A stretch of 64,000 nt of DNA, taken from assembly GCF_000710345.2 (NCBI RefSeq), contig NZ_JHEL01000015.1, forward strand, positions 1,240,001 to 1,304,000. Reading direction: 5' to 3'. Shown here piece by piece: positions 17,100-25,005 of the stretch (its first letter is position 1; every line of letters starts with the position of its first letter). The position numbers and the translations under genes are program-made. The stretch comes from Curtobacterium sp. S6. Its GTDB lineage: Bacteria; Actinomycetota; Actinomycetes; Actinomycetales; Micrococcaceae. The notes under the pieces were generated by a model that saw only the letters and a list, made by a program, of their open reading frames with translations, had not been told where the DNA came from and searched no databases.

Positions 17100-18233
17100 T
17101 TAGTTGCCTCCTAGGGCGATGAGGGGATCAATGCTGGCGACCTTGCGGACCGCCAGGAGGGAACCGAGCATTCCGAGGACCCAGATGCCGGCCGCCGGTA
17201 GCAGGGTGTTTGCGGCGTTGAGCTGGAACGGGACTCCGTTCTGGGCCAGCCAGCCGAAGCCGGCACCCAGACCCAGGCCGATCACGGCGCCCGCCGCGAG
17301 GACGATCGCGGCCTGCCCCACCGCGTCCTTGATGAGGTATTTTCCGCCCGCGCCGAGGGCCCGGAGGATCGCGATGTCACGGGTTCGCTGAATGGTCCAG
17401 ACCGTCAGGAACGAGACCGTGACGAGGGCGGAGATTCCGTAGAGGAACGCCTGCATGGTCAGCAGCGAGCTGTGCTCCGACGAGTAGGCGGGCAGGCCGG
17501 AGAAGGAATCCTTGACCTTGGAGACCGCGGTGCCGGTCTTGTCCGCGGCCTGGTTCCAGGCGTCCTTGTCCAGGTTTCCGGTCACGGCGAGGGCGGTACC
17601 GACCACGGCCTGATCGCCGGTTGATGCAACGTGGGCGACCTGTTGCCAGCCCGCGGTATCCATCCAGACCACCGGGCTGTGGCTGTAATACTCGTCCGGG
17701 ACGACGCCGTTGACGGTGAACTTCTGTCCGGAGATGCTGACCTCCTTGCCGACCGACGCGCCCTGCTCGTCGGCCACCGACTGGGAGACCACGACGCCGT
17801 CGTCCTTGAGGTTGACGCTGCCGTCGATGGCCGATCCCACGGCGTCCTTGACGATGTCCGCGTCCGGAACACCCAAGACCGCGACTCCGGCGCTGCCGTC
17901 GGCGGCCAACTGCGTCTGGGAGAAGCCGATCGGGCTGGCCTTGTCGACGCCACCGGTCGAGGCCCATTCATCGGCCTGCTTTTCGGTCACCTGCGACGCG
18001 GAGTAGTCCACCTTGGGGTCCTTGGAGGAGCCATCCGTCTCGACGCTCGACGACGGGGCTCCGAAGGCAAAGCGGTCCGGCCCCAGGGCCGTGAGGGCCG
18101 ACGTATTCTGAGATGCGAGGCCGCCGGTCAGGCCGGTGAGCATGACCAGCAGCAGGGTGATCAGGCCGACGACCGAGCCGATCAGCGCAAACCTCCCCTT
18201 GGCGTAAAAGACGTCTCTGATTCCGACGAACAT
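17100..18233 (-). CDS. FtsX-like ABC transporter permease
   Basis: 377 aa. One transmembrane helix near the N-terminus (about residues 15-40), then a large extracytoplasmic domain (about 45-235), and three C-terminal helices (about 245-375): the standard MacB/FtsX topology with a single 4-helix unit. The ATG at 18233 has GGAAGGA six nt upstream. It is first in the two-gene unit with the ATPase. The extracellular domain is rich in Asp, Ser and Gly and has no recognised sub-motif. It likely exports, or responds to, a cell-envelope compound. Confidence 0.88.
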   Translation of the reverse strand: MFVGIRDVFYAKGRFALIGSVVGLITLLLVMLTGLTGGLASQNTSALTALGPDRFAFGAPSSSVETDGSSKDPKVDYSASQVTEKQADEWASTGGVDKASPIGFSQTQLAADGSAGVAVLGVPDADIVKDAVGSAIDGSVNLKDDGVVVSQSVADEQGASVGKEVSISGQKFTVNGVVPDEYYSHSPVVWMDTAGWQQVAHVASTGDQAVVGTALAVTGNLDKDAWNQAADKTGTAVSKVKDSFSGLPAYSSEHSSLLTMQAFLYGISALVTVSFLTVWTIQRTRDIAILRALGAGGKYLIKDAVGQAAIVLAAGAVIGLGLGAGFGWLAQNGVPFQLNAANTLLPAAGIWVLGMLGSLLAVRKVASIDPLIALGGN

Positions 18234-18357
18234 CGTGTTTCCTTCCGAGTGAATTCCGTTGGTATCCACTCTTCCGGCCCGGCGCGCGGCACACATCGGG
18301 AGGACGGGTGAACCTCCGATCAACCGTTCGGTTGATGCCGCGGCTTCGGGACGCGGA

Positions 18358-18363
18358 TACAGT
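18358..18363 (+). promoter_or_regulatory. -10 element TACAGT giving a leaderless kinase mRNA
   Basis: TACAGT ends 6 nt before the GTG start of the histidine kinase at 18370, so transcription would begin at or next to the start codon. The -35 region is not clear. Confidence 0.45.
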
Positions 18364-18369
18364 ACTCTC

Positions 18370-19695
18370 GTGAGCACTTCGACCTCCGAGGCACCCCGCG
18401 AGGGCCAGAACCGGGTTCTGCAGTCCCTCCGTATCGCGCTCCACGTGATGTTCGCTTTTCTGCTGCTCTTCGGCCTGGTGCGCTACATCTGGGGCGCTTC
18501 CGATACCCCCAGCACGGCTCCCGCCGTGTGCGCGATCGTCGTCGCCGTCCTCCTCGGGACCGTCTATATGGTGGGCACGGTCTGGGAGAACAGGTACGCA
18601 CGGGCCGTGCGCGCCGGCCGACGACCGTCCCGCGGCACGCCCCGACGATTCGCCCCGTGGTGGCTCGCGTGCGTCACCCTTCTGTGGTTCGCCCTGCTAC
18701 TCATCTCGGGAAACTTCGTGTGGGTCGTCTTCCCCCTGATGTTCCTCTTTCTGCATCTTCTGCGGCTATGGCAGGGAATCATCGCGGTCATCATCCTGTG
18801 GATCGCCGCATCCCTGATTCCCGTCGCCCAGCTGACCCAGTCGGGGCAGGCCGGACAGGTCAATGCCGGCGGCCTCGTCGGCCCGTTCCTCGGGGCCGTT
18901 CTGGCGATCGTGATCTCCACCGCCTACCGCGCGCTCCATGAGGAAGCCCTCCACCACCTCCACGTGGCCGAAGCTCTTCGCCTGACCCAGGACGAGCTCG
19001 CGGAAAAGGAACACCAGTCCGGGCGGCTCGAGGAGCGAGAACGGCTCGCCCGGGAAATTCACGACACCGTCGCTCAGGGACTCTCCTCGATCGTTTTGAT
19101 GTCTCGGGCGGCCTCTTCCTCGCTCGCGGACATGCGCACCGAAGAGGCCGCCGCTCGCGTGAAAGCCATCGGCAAGACCGCGTCCGAGAGCCTGGACGAG
19201 GCCCGGCGATTCGTCAAAGACCTTTCCTCGCCCGAACTCAGCGACTCCGTGATCGCCGCTCTGACGGCGATCTGCGAACGCACCCAGGATCGCGCGACGG
19301 CATCCGGAAGCCGCCTTCGTTGCGAATTGCGCGTCGAGGGCGGCGACGCCACGACCCTCCCGGAGCCCGTGGGCTCTGCGCTGGTGCGGGCCGCCCAGGG
19401 CAGCCTCGCCAACGTGCTCGAACACGCCGAGGCCAGCATCGCCGTCGTGACCCTCGCCGTGTGGGATGCGGAAGTCACCCTGGACATCTTCGACGACGGT
19501 CGCGGATTCGCGCCCGATCGCGACGTTCAGGACATCCCGTCCCGTGGCTACGGCATCAAGGGCCTCCAGCGCCGCCTGGAGACCCTGGGAGGAAGCCTCA
19601 GCATCGACTCGTCCCCGGGGGAAGGCACGGCACTCGGGATTCGCATCCCGCTCACCTCGGCGCTGACCCCCTCAGAAACACCAGGAGAAGAATGA
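18370..19695 (+). CDS. sensor histidine kinase, NarL/LiaS-type (HisKA_3)
   Basis: 441-aa membrane sensor kinase. The N-terminal part (about residues 20-190) carries five or six hydrophobic segments with no large extracellular loop, so it probably senses at the membrane. A coiled linker is followed by the dimerisation box ERLAREIHDTVAQGLSS with the phospho-acceptor His231, then a HATPase domain with the N-box NVLEHAEA and G-boxes DDGRGFAPD and GYGIKGLQRRLETLGG. GTG start at 18370. The stop overlaps the response regulator start by 4 bp. The gene is divergent from the ABC/FtsX exporter, the usual arrangement for envelope-stress or antibiotic-sensing pairs. Confidence 0.92.
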   Translation: MSTSTSEAPREGQNRVLQSLRIALHVMFAFLLLFGLVRYIWGASDTPSTAPAVCAIVVAVLLGTVYMVGTVWENRYARAVRAGRRPSRGTPRRFAPWWLACVTLLWFALLLISGNFVWVVFPLMFLFLHLLRLWQGIIAVIILWIAASLIPVAQLTQSGQAGQVNAGGLVGPFLGAVLAIVISTAYRALHEEALHHLHVAEALRLTQDELAEKEHQSGRLEERERLAREIHDTVAQGLSSIVLMSRAASSSLADMRTEEAAARVKAIGKTASESLDEARRFVKDLSSPELSDSVIAALTAICERTQDRATASGSRLRCELRVEGGDATTLPEPVGSALVRAAQGSLANVLEHAEASIAVVTLAVWDAEVTLDIFDDGRGFAPDRDVQDIPSRGYGIKGLQRRLETLGGSLSIDSSPGEGTALGIRIPLTSALTPSETPGEE

Positions 19696-20327
19696 GAACA
19701 CCCCTGAAGGTCCTGCTCGTGGACGATCACCCGGTGGTCCGGGCGGGTCTGCGCGCCCTCCTCAACGGCTTCGACGGCGTTTCCGTGGTCGCCGAGGCCG
19801 GAGACGGCGAGACCGCGTTGCGCGAAGAGGAGCGCCTTCGAGACACCGAGGATGCGGTGGATCTGGTCGTCATGGACATCCAGATGCCCGGCATGGACGG
19901 GATCACCGCGACGGCGAAGTTCCGGGAACGCTCCGGACCTCCCGTGCTCATCCTCACGACCTACGACACCCAGGCCGATATCGTCGCGGCCGTGCGGGCC
20001 GGGGCGCTGGGATACCTCCTGAAAGACGCCCCCGAGGAAACCCTGCGGAAGGCCGTCGTCGACACGGCCGCGGGAAAGTCGACCCTGGCCCCCGAGGTCA
20101 GCGCCGCGCTCATGGCCAGCATGCACAGCCCGGCGCAGTCCCTCTCCGACCGTGAACTCGAGATCCTCCGCCTGCTGGCCACCGGAAAGAGCAACCGGGA
20201 ACTCGCCAAACGACTCTTCATCTCGGAAGCCACCGTCAAGACGCACCTGGTCCATATCTATGGAAAGCTCGGCGTCGAAAACCGCACCTCGGCGATCGCC
20301 AAGGCGCGGGAGAACAAGCTGATCTAG
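19692..20327 (+). CDS. response regulator, NarL/LuxR family
   Basis: 211-aa transcription factor partnered with the kinase just upstream. The receiver domain (residues 1-125) has the acidic pair DD at 11-12, the phospho-acceptor Asp62 in VVMDIQMPGMDG, and the conserved Thr and Lys (LTTYD, LLKDAP). The C-terminal LuxR helix-turn-helix (about 145-208) reads LSDRELEILRLLATGKSN and ISEATVKTHLVHIYGKLG. ATG at 19692 with AGGAG upstream; overlap with the kinase gene is ATGA. Likely target: the divergent exporter promoter. The stop overlaps the tail of the convergent small gene by 4 bp. Confidence 0.94.
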   Translation: MRTPLKVLLVDDHPVVRAGLRALLNGFDGVSVVAEAGDGETALREEERLRDTEDAVDLVVMDIQMPGMDGITATAKFRERSGPPVLILTTYDTQADIVAAVRAGALGYLLKDAPEETLRKAVVDTAAGKSTLAPEVSAALMASMHSPAQSLSDRELEILRLLATGKSNRELAKRLFISEATVKTHLVHIYGKLGVENRTSAIAKARENKLI

Positions 20328-20530
20328 CCGGTCGGCTGGTCCTTCTGTCCGTCGGCGAGTCGCTGCTCGTGCAGGGCCTTCCGGCGGTCGTATTCGCGCT
20401 TGAGCCGCTGCCGTGGATCGGACTGCGCCGAGCCCTGCGCAGGGCCGACGAAGATGAGCATGGTCCTCACCAGACGATTCTGAATGCGAAATCCGAGGGA
20501 AAACGAGTCCTTCTTGTCCTGGGGGCCCAT
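20324..20530 (-). CDS. small basic protein, 68 aa, downstream of twin OhrR-like operators
   Basis: A short, soluble-looking protein with a basic, hydrophobic middle (GFRIQNRLVRTMLIFVGPAQ, about residues 13-32) and a charged C-terminal tail (RQRLKREYDRRKALHEQR). I recall similar unnamed short proteins in actinobacteria but recognise no domain. The ATG at 20530 is preceded by AAAGGA (20535-20540) at 4 nt, and that ribosome binding site overlaps the first operator copy. Divergent from the OhrR-type regulator, so probably controlled by it. It is not Ohr: it lacks the two Cys residues and the length (about 140 aa). Confidence 0.6.
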   Translation of the reverse strand: MGPQDKKDSFSLGFRIQNRLVRTMLIFVGPAQGSAQSDPRQRLKREYDRRKALHEQRLADGQKDQPTG

Positions 20531-20538
20531 GACATCCT

Positions 20539-20581
20539 TTCAATACATTGTGCGCAAATCTATTGCGTACAATGTATTGTA
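20539..20581. promoter_or_regulatory. twin OhrR/MarR-type operators
   Basis: Two copies of a TACAAT-N2-ATTGTA-like site: TTCAATACATTGTG at 20539-20552 and TACAATGTATTGTA at 20568-20581, start to start 29 bp. Together they make a 17-bp inverted repeat (20541-20557 with 20563-20579) with one mismatch. The known B. subtilis OhrR operator has the same TACAATT-x-AATTGTA character. Lies between the small gene and the ohrR-type gene. Confidence 0.75.
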
Positions 20582-20671
20582 CACAAAGTATTCCACCAAA
20601 CGGCTCGGACCTCGGCCGATGCCACTTTACAATGGACCGTCACGAGGATTTCGAGGAAGAGGGAGCGCAGC

Positions 20672-21142
20672 ATGCAGGGGTCGAATCAGCCGGAGGAAGA
20701 TCCCCTGGCCCTCGAGAGCCAGGTCTGCTTCGCGCTCACGCTGGCCTCGCGCAGCGTGATCGCGGCCTATCGGCCGGTTCTCGAACCGATGCACCTGACA
20801 CACCCGCAATACCTCGTGATGCTCGCGCTGTGGGAGCATTCCACCCTGACCATCAAAGAGCTCGGGGGCCACCTGAGCATCGATTCGGGGACTCTCTCCC
20901 CCTTACTCAAGCGGCTCGAGGGGCACGGCTACATCGTGCGGGAACGCAGCGCCGACGATGCGCGAACCGTCGAGATCTCGCTGACGCCCGAGGGAAAGGC
21001 GCTCAGGCGCGAAGCCGAGAAGGTGCCCGGCAAGATGATGGAACGGCTCGGAATGGACGAGGCCGAGGTCCGGGCCCTGCACGCCAGCATGATGAAGGTC
21101 ATCGCGGCGGCGCAGACCCCTCCGGCCGCGGATGTGGGCTAG
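20672..21142 (+). CDS. ohrR: MarR-family peroxide-sensing regulator, OhrR-like
   Basis: 156-aa winged-helix dimeric repressor. The segment ESQVCFALTLASRSV (residues 15-29) matches the OhrR N-terminus, with the reactive Cys19 that is oxidised by organic hydroperoxides; the Tyr in IAAYRPVLEP fits the contacting Tyr of the family. The DNA-binding wing and helix are seen in LTIKELGGHLSIDSGTLSPLLKRLEGHGYI and RSADDARTVEISLT. AGGGAG lies upstream of the ATG at 20672. A possible -10 TACAAT is at 20628-20633. Twin operators lie upstream (20539-20581). No ohr gene is in the window. Confidence 0.88.
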   Translation: MQGSNQPEEDPLALESQVCFALTLASRSVIAAYRPVLEPMHLTHPQYLVMLALWEHSTLTIKELGGHLSIDSGTLSPLLKRLEGHGYIVRERSADDARTVEISLTPEGKALRREAEKVPGKMMERLGMDEAEVRALHASMMKVIAAAQTPPAADVG

Positions 21143-22122
21143 AAGCTGCCGCTCGCCCCGCCGCCGCTGAACCCCGCGCCCCCGCCGAAGGACGAGCCGG
21201 AATACGACGAGCCGTTGGCCCCCGACGACGATATGCCGTTGTACATCGCCGGGTTGGCGGCGTATAGCGGAAGCCACGCGGCAAAGCTCGGGGCGTACTG
21301 CGTCGTCACCGCGGGATCGTCCTCCGGGTCCAGCTCGCGCCCGTCGCGGCGGGCCTCGGCGCGACGTCGCTGCTGATCCTCGAAGCCTTCGGGCTCCTCC
21401 CGGTGGATTTCGCGATACCTTCGGAAGGCTTTCCGCTGTTCCTTGGTGACCTTATCCCCCGGATGGGAACGCTCATACTCGGCGATCTCGCGATCCGCGC
21501 CCGCCCGAATCTTGTGACTCCGGCGCATGAACCCCCACACCACCAGGGCCGCGGCCAACAGGCACACACCCAGGGCGATAACCGCCGTGTACCGGTCCCA
21601 GAAGCCGTGGTCGGCCGCGACCGGATGCGTGCCATCGGCGTCATCGTAAATGGCCCGAGCGGTGTCGGTGAGGGCCTGGGCCGGGTGCCCTTGCTTCAGG
21701 CCGGGGTCGAGGGTTTCGTCGACCACGGTGGAGGCATCGTCGTCGGTGAACGTCTTCTTCAGCCCGTCGGCCACCTCGATGCGCGTCTTGCGCTGATCCA
21801 TGTCCACGGCGATGAGGGCCCCGTTGTCCTTGCCGTTCTCGCCGACGCCCCAGCGGCTGGCGGTGTCTCGGGTCCAGTCCTCCCAGTCCCCGTCGACGCC
21901 ATCGACGGTCACGATCGCAATCCGCGCACCGTCGCCATTACGCTCGTCGATCAAGCGATTAAGCTGCTCTTCCTCCCCGTCGGAGAGCACGTCGGCCCCG
22001 TCGGAGATACTCCCGTGAGCTGGCCTTTCCGGAATATCGGTGGTTTGGCCCCCGCAGGCCGAGAGGATCACAAGGGCCGCCATCAAGAGGATGGTGCCGC
22101 AGAACGTCCGCAGTCGAGTCAT
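21139..22122 (-). CDS. TPM-domain lipoprotein with C-terminal Gly/Ser-rich tail
   Basis: 327 aa. A lipoprotein signal peptide ends in LSAC with the lipidated Cys23. Residues about 40-160 form the TPM domain (SDGADVLSDGEEEQLN, then IAIVTVDG and the NGALIAVDMDQRKTRIEVADGL segment), a fold implicated in phosphatase or photosystem/respiratory assembly roles in other organisms. One transmembrane helix (about 180-200) is followed by a charged segment and a low-complexity Ser/Gly tail ending GGGASGSF, the classical end of this family. Converges with ohrR, overlapping its stop by 4 bp. Function unknown beyond an envelope location. Confidence 0.85.
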   Translation of the reverse strand: MTRLRTFCGTILLMAALVILSACGGQTTDIPERPAHGSISDGADVLSDGEEEQLNRLIDERNGDGARIAIVTVDGVDGDWEDWTRDTASRWGVGENGKDNGALIAVDMDQRKTRIEVADGLKKTFTDDDASTVVDETLDPGLKQGHPAQALTDTARAIYDDADGTHPVAADHGFWDRYTAVIALGVCLLAAALVVWGFMRRSHKIRAGADREIAEYERSHPGDKVTKEQRKAFRRYREIHREEPEGFEDQQRRRAEARRDGRELDPEDDPAVTTQYAPSFAAWLPLYAANPAMYNGISSSGANGSSYSGSSFGGGAGFSGGGASGSF

Positions 22123-22215
22123 GGTGGCTCCTTCTCGGCGCGATGGTCGTGACGCCCATCATTGTAGGAGCGACCGGCGATCAGGTGGGAAAGGAGCCCC
22201 CGGCCCGCCCGGAGA

Positions 22216-22716
22216 TTACGCCGCGGAGTGCCCTCCGGCGCCGCCGCTGGCGCCGACCTGAACGGTCCGAAGGATCCTGGCCGCCTCCGCCACGTGCTCC
22301 TCGACCGTCACGACCCGCCGCTCGACCGAATCCACCCGGGCGCACCCGTCGGTGCAGGCGCCGTCGCAACGCATCATCGCGAGGGCCTCCGCGCACTGGG
22401 CCAAAGCGTTGCCGGCCTTGGACAATTCCCGGTGAAGGTCCGAGTAGTGGCCTTCGCGGGACGCGGGGATATCCGTGGACTGGCTCGGGGCGCTCAGTTG
22501 GGCACCGATGGCGATCTCACGCACCTCGGGCAGGAGGTCGGCGAGACGATTGGCGGAGGGCACCAACTGTTCGAGCGCCTGTTCGTCGGTGACGCGTTCC
22601 AGGATCTGGTGAAATCGGTCCAGGCCACGTCGAAACCTGTCGTGGGCACGGCGCCAGACACCGTGTCCCATGTCGGCCTCGTCGCGACGCCCCTGCACGA
22701 ATTCCTTGAGTCCCAC
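22216..22716 (-). CDS. uncharacterised helical protein, 166 aa
   Basis: Mostly helical, soluble protein with no signal peptide. A short Cys-rich cluster, MRCDGACTDGCARVD near residue 115, holds three Cys residues in a C-x3-C-x3-C spacing that could bind metal, or form disulfides. The GTG at 22716 follows GGGAGG but with only 3 nt spacing; the ATG at residue 16 is an alternative. A palindrome AGGTATACCT lies 30 bp upstream. I recognise no family. It sits alone between the TPM lipoprotein and the sulfur amino-acid cluster. Confidence 0.55.
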   Translation of the reverse strand: MGLKEFVQGRRDEADMGHGVWRRAHDRFRRGLDRFHQILERVTDEQALEQLVPSANRLADLLPEVREIAIGAQLSAPSQSTDIPASREGHYSDLHRELSKAGNALAQCAEALAMMRCDGACTDGCARVDSVERRVVTVEEHVAEAARILRTVQVGASGGAGGHSAA

Positions 22717-22745
22717 GATCCTCCCGTCCTCCCGACCGGCGGGTT

Positions 22746-22755
22746 AGGTATACCT
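22746..22755. promoter_or_regulatory. AGGTATACCT palindrome
   Basis: A perfect 10-bp palindrome within TTAGGTATACCTCACC, 30 bp upstream of the divergent unknown gene and 27 bp before a TTGACA hexamer. It partly resembles iron-box halves (TTAGG) but is not a full match. Confidence 0.3.
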
Positions 22756-22756
22756 C

Positions 22757-23008
22757 ACCAGGATACAGGGTCTCCATCTTATTGACACCCTGTCACTGAA
22801 AGATTCTCGCAGAACCTTCCCCGACAGGGCATCAAACCCTCGCGCCGGACATGGCCGGCGAGGATACTGGGTTTCACTGCTGACGTTCAGCTCCCCGAAA
22901 CCTGGCGTCACACCGGGGCCGCGAGAGGTGACGGCAGGAATTTTCCGGCCTGAGATGTTCTTTGAACTGACAGACTTCTCGTCACCACCTTCTGAAGGGA
23001 TGCCCACC
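22757..23008 (+). promoter_or_regulatory. structured leader of the sulfur amino-acid cluster, with a possible leader peptide
   Basis: About 250 bp without a long gene. A TTGACA hexamer lies at 22782-22787. Several inverted repeats are visible: ACAGGGT/ACCCTGT flanking that hexamer, AAACCC/GGGTTT at 22834-22874 enclosing a GC hairpin, and TGACG/CGTCA and CCCCG/CGGGG further on. A 10-codon reading frame at 22851-22883 ends in Cys then stop (MAGEDTGFHC). No known SAM or T-box core could be matched. Confidence 0.35.
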
Positions 23009-24142
23009 ATGGCAGGATTTACCACTCGCACGATCCACGCGATCGAAGAGATCGACAAGGGAGCCGTCACGCCCCCGATCTATACGGCCTCAACGTTCCT
23101 CCAGCCCACCGAGGGCGGGGAAGGGGAATACGAGTACCAGCGCGGCGGCAATCCCACGCGCGATTCGGCGCAGCGCACCCTCGCCTCGCTCGAGAATGCG
23201 CAGCACTCGTTCCTCTACGCCACCGGCATGGCCGCGACGGCCGCCGCCCTCGGCACGCTCAGGGCGGGCGACACCGTCCTGATGAACCTGCCGGTCTACG
23301 GCGGCAACTACCGGTTCGCGACCATCGAATTGCCCAAGCGCGGAGTCGATCACCGTTTCCTCTTGGACCCGAATACCCTCTCCGACGCCGACTTCGACGA
23401 CTCGGTCAAGGCCGTTTTCCTCGAGACCCCCGCCAACCCGACGCTGCGCGTCTCCGATATCCAGCGGATCTCCGAGCTCGCGCACCGCCACGGCGCCATC
23501 GTGATCGTGGACAACACGTTCCTCACCCCGTACCTGCAACGCCCGCTCGAACTGGGCGCGGACATCACGGTTCAGTCGGCCACCAAGTACCTCGCCGGAC
23601 ACGGAGACCTCTTGGGCGGCGTCGCGTCGACCAACGACGACGCCCTCGCCGAGGAGCTCTTCAAGGCCCAGTTGATCTCCGGGGGAATCCTCTCCCCGAT
23701 CGATTCCTACCGGCTCTTGCAGAACGTCAAGACCCTCGCCCTCCGCATGGACCGGCAGCAGGAGAACACGCGGAAGATCATCGAGTTCCTCGAACAGCAT
23801 CCCGCCGTCGCGGCGATCCACACCCCCGGTTCCCACAGCAGCGAGGAAGCCGAGATCCAGCAGCGGCAGGCGGACGGGAAGGGCGCCGTGTTCTCGATGG
23901 AGCTGGCGGAAGGACGGGATGTCCGGGCCTTCCTGGGCCGCCTGTCGGTCTTCGGCTTCGCCGTCAGCCTCGGAGGGATCGAATCGCTGCTGTGCCTGCC
24001 GGCCGGCATGACCCAGGGGGCCTACGCCGCGTCGGATCTGGAACGCTCCGACATCGCGGAGAACCTGATTCGCGTCGCCGTCGGCATCGAAGATGTCGAG
24101 GACCTCATCGCGGATCTGGACCACGCGCTCGATGCCGCATAG
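23009..24142 (+). CDS. PLP-dependent trans-sulfuration enzyme (cystathionine gamma-synthase/lyase family)
   Basis: 377 aa. Cys/Met metabolism PLP enzyme: YEYQRGGNPTRDSAQ, the glycine loop ATGMAATAAAL, VDNTFLTPYLQRPLELGAD, and SATKYLAGHGDLLGG with the PLP Lys193; the C-terminal SLGGIESLLCLPAGM is typical. Homologues include cystathionine gamma-lyase, gamma-synthase and beta-lyase, which cannot be told apart safely by eye. ATG at 23009 follows GAAGGGATGCCCACC. The gene is followed by a complete amino-acid ABC importer on the same strand (17 bp spacing to the next start), so this enzyme probably cleaves or builds an imported sulfur amino acid such as cystine or cystathionine. Confidence 0.9.
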   Translation: MAGFTTRTIHAIEEIDKGAVTPPIYTASTFLQPTEGGEGEYEYQRGGNPTRDSAQRTLASLENAQHSFLYATGMAATAAALGTLRAGDTVLMNLPVYGGNYRFATIELPKRGVDHRFLLDPNTLSDADFDDSVKAVFLETPANPTLRVSDIQRISELAHRHGAIVIVDNTFLTPYLQRPLELGADITVQSATKYLAGHGDLLGGVASTNDDALAEELFKAQLISGGILSPIDSYRLLQNVKTLALRMDRQQENTRKIIEFLEQHPAVAAIHTPGSHSSEEAEIQQRQADGKGAVFSMELAEGRDVRAFLGRLSVFGFAVSLGGIESLLCLPAGMTQGAYAASDLERSDIAENLIRVAVGIEDVEDLIADLDHALDAA

Positions 24143-24158
24143 AAGGTCGAGGAGAACC

Positions 24159-24992
24159 ATGATGTCCCAACCCACCCGACGCGGCGCGCTGGGCCTGCTC
24201 GGCCTCGGGGCGCTCGGGTCGATTCTGGCGGCGTGCTCCTCGGACGAGTCAGCCTCCGGGTCAGCAACCTCCGGGACCGATCTGGCGACGATTCGCCGGA
24301 ACGGGACCGTGCGGATCGGCATGGAGGGCACCTTCCGGCCCTACGGCTACCACGATTCCTCGGGCCAGCTCGTCGGTTTCGAGAAGGAGATCGGCGACCT
24401 CATCGCCCGCGATCTCGGGGTCAAGGCGGAGTACGTCGAGACCCAGTGGGATTCGCTGATCGCCGGGGTCAACGCCGGACGATACGACCTGATCATCAAC
24501 AACCTCTCCGCGACGGACGAGCGCAAGGCCAAATTCGACTTCTCGATCCCCTACGCGGAGACCCAGGGCAAGGTCGGCGTCGCGCAGGACTCACCCCTCA
24601 AGCACACCCGCGAGATTTCCGGGCATTCTGCCGCGCAGACCGAGACGTCGAACTTCGGCCAGGAGATGGCCGCGGCCGGCGCCAACCTCGTGCCCGTCAC
24701 GGGCTTCGACGAGGCCGCGATGCTCGTGTCCTTCGGGCGCGTCGATATGACCGGAAACGACTTCGTGACCTTCCAGGCCTTCTTCGAGCAGCGTCCGGAC
24801 AACAAGTTGCGTTTGCTCGAGGGAAACCTCGGCGACCCCTCGGAATCCGCCGTGCTGATGGGCAAGGGGCAGACCGAGCTGAAGACCGCCATCGATCAGT
24901 CGTTGCGGACGCACATGGACAACGGCGACCTGAAGAAGATCTACGAGAGGTACGTCAAGACGGACCTCACTCCCCCGACCGCCACCTCGTGA
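24159..24992 (+). CDS. amino-acid ABC transporter substrate-binding lipoprotein
   Basis: 277 aa. The N-terminus has an RR pair then a hydrophobic run ending in ILAAC with lipidated Cys26. The rest is a type-F periplasmic-binding fold: VRIGMEGTFRPYGYHD, GQLVGFEKEIGDLIARDLGVKAE, and DSLIAGVNAGRYDLIINNL, the pattern of polar amino-acid binding proteins (SBP_bac_3) such as those for cystine. ATG at 24159 with GAGGAG upstream; the next codon is also ATG. Genes for the permease and ATPase follow directly. Cystine specificity is inferred from the neighbouring trans-sulfuration enzyme. Confidence 0.93.
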   Translation: MMSQPTRRGALGLLGLGALGSILAACSSDESASGSATSGTDLATIRRNGTVRIGMEGTFRPYGYHDSSGQLVGFEKEIGDLIARDLGVKAEYVETQWDSLIAGVNAGRYDLIINNLSATDERKAKFDFSIPYAETQGKVGVAQDSPLKHTREISGHSAAQTETSNFGQEMAAAGANLVPVTGFDEAAMLVSFGRVDMTGNDFVTFQAFFEQRPDNKLRLLEGNLGDPSESAVLMGKGQTELKTAIDQSLRTHMDNGDLKKIYERYVKTDLTPPTATS

Positions 24993-25005
24993 GCTAGGCG
25001 AAACT

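Noticed and set aside
20324-20530. Small gene next to ohrR as Ohr peroxidase
   Set aside because: Too short and without the two catalytic Cys residues of Ohr.
22757-23008. SAM riboswitch or T-box ahead of the trans-sulfuration gene
   Set aside because: No SAM-I/IV core or T-box GGGTGGNACCGCG sequence could be matched; only generic stems are seen.
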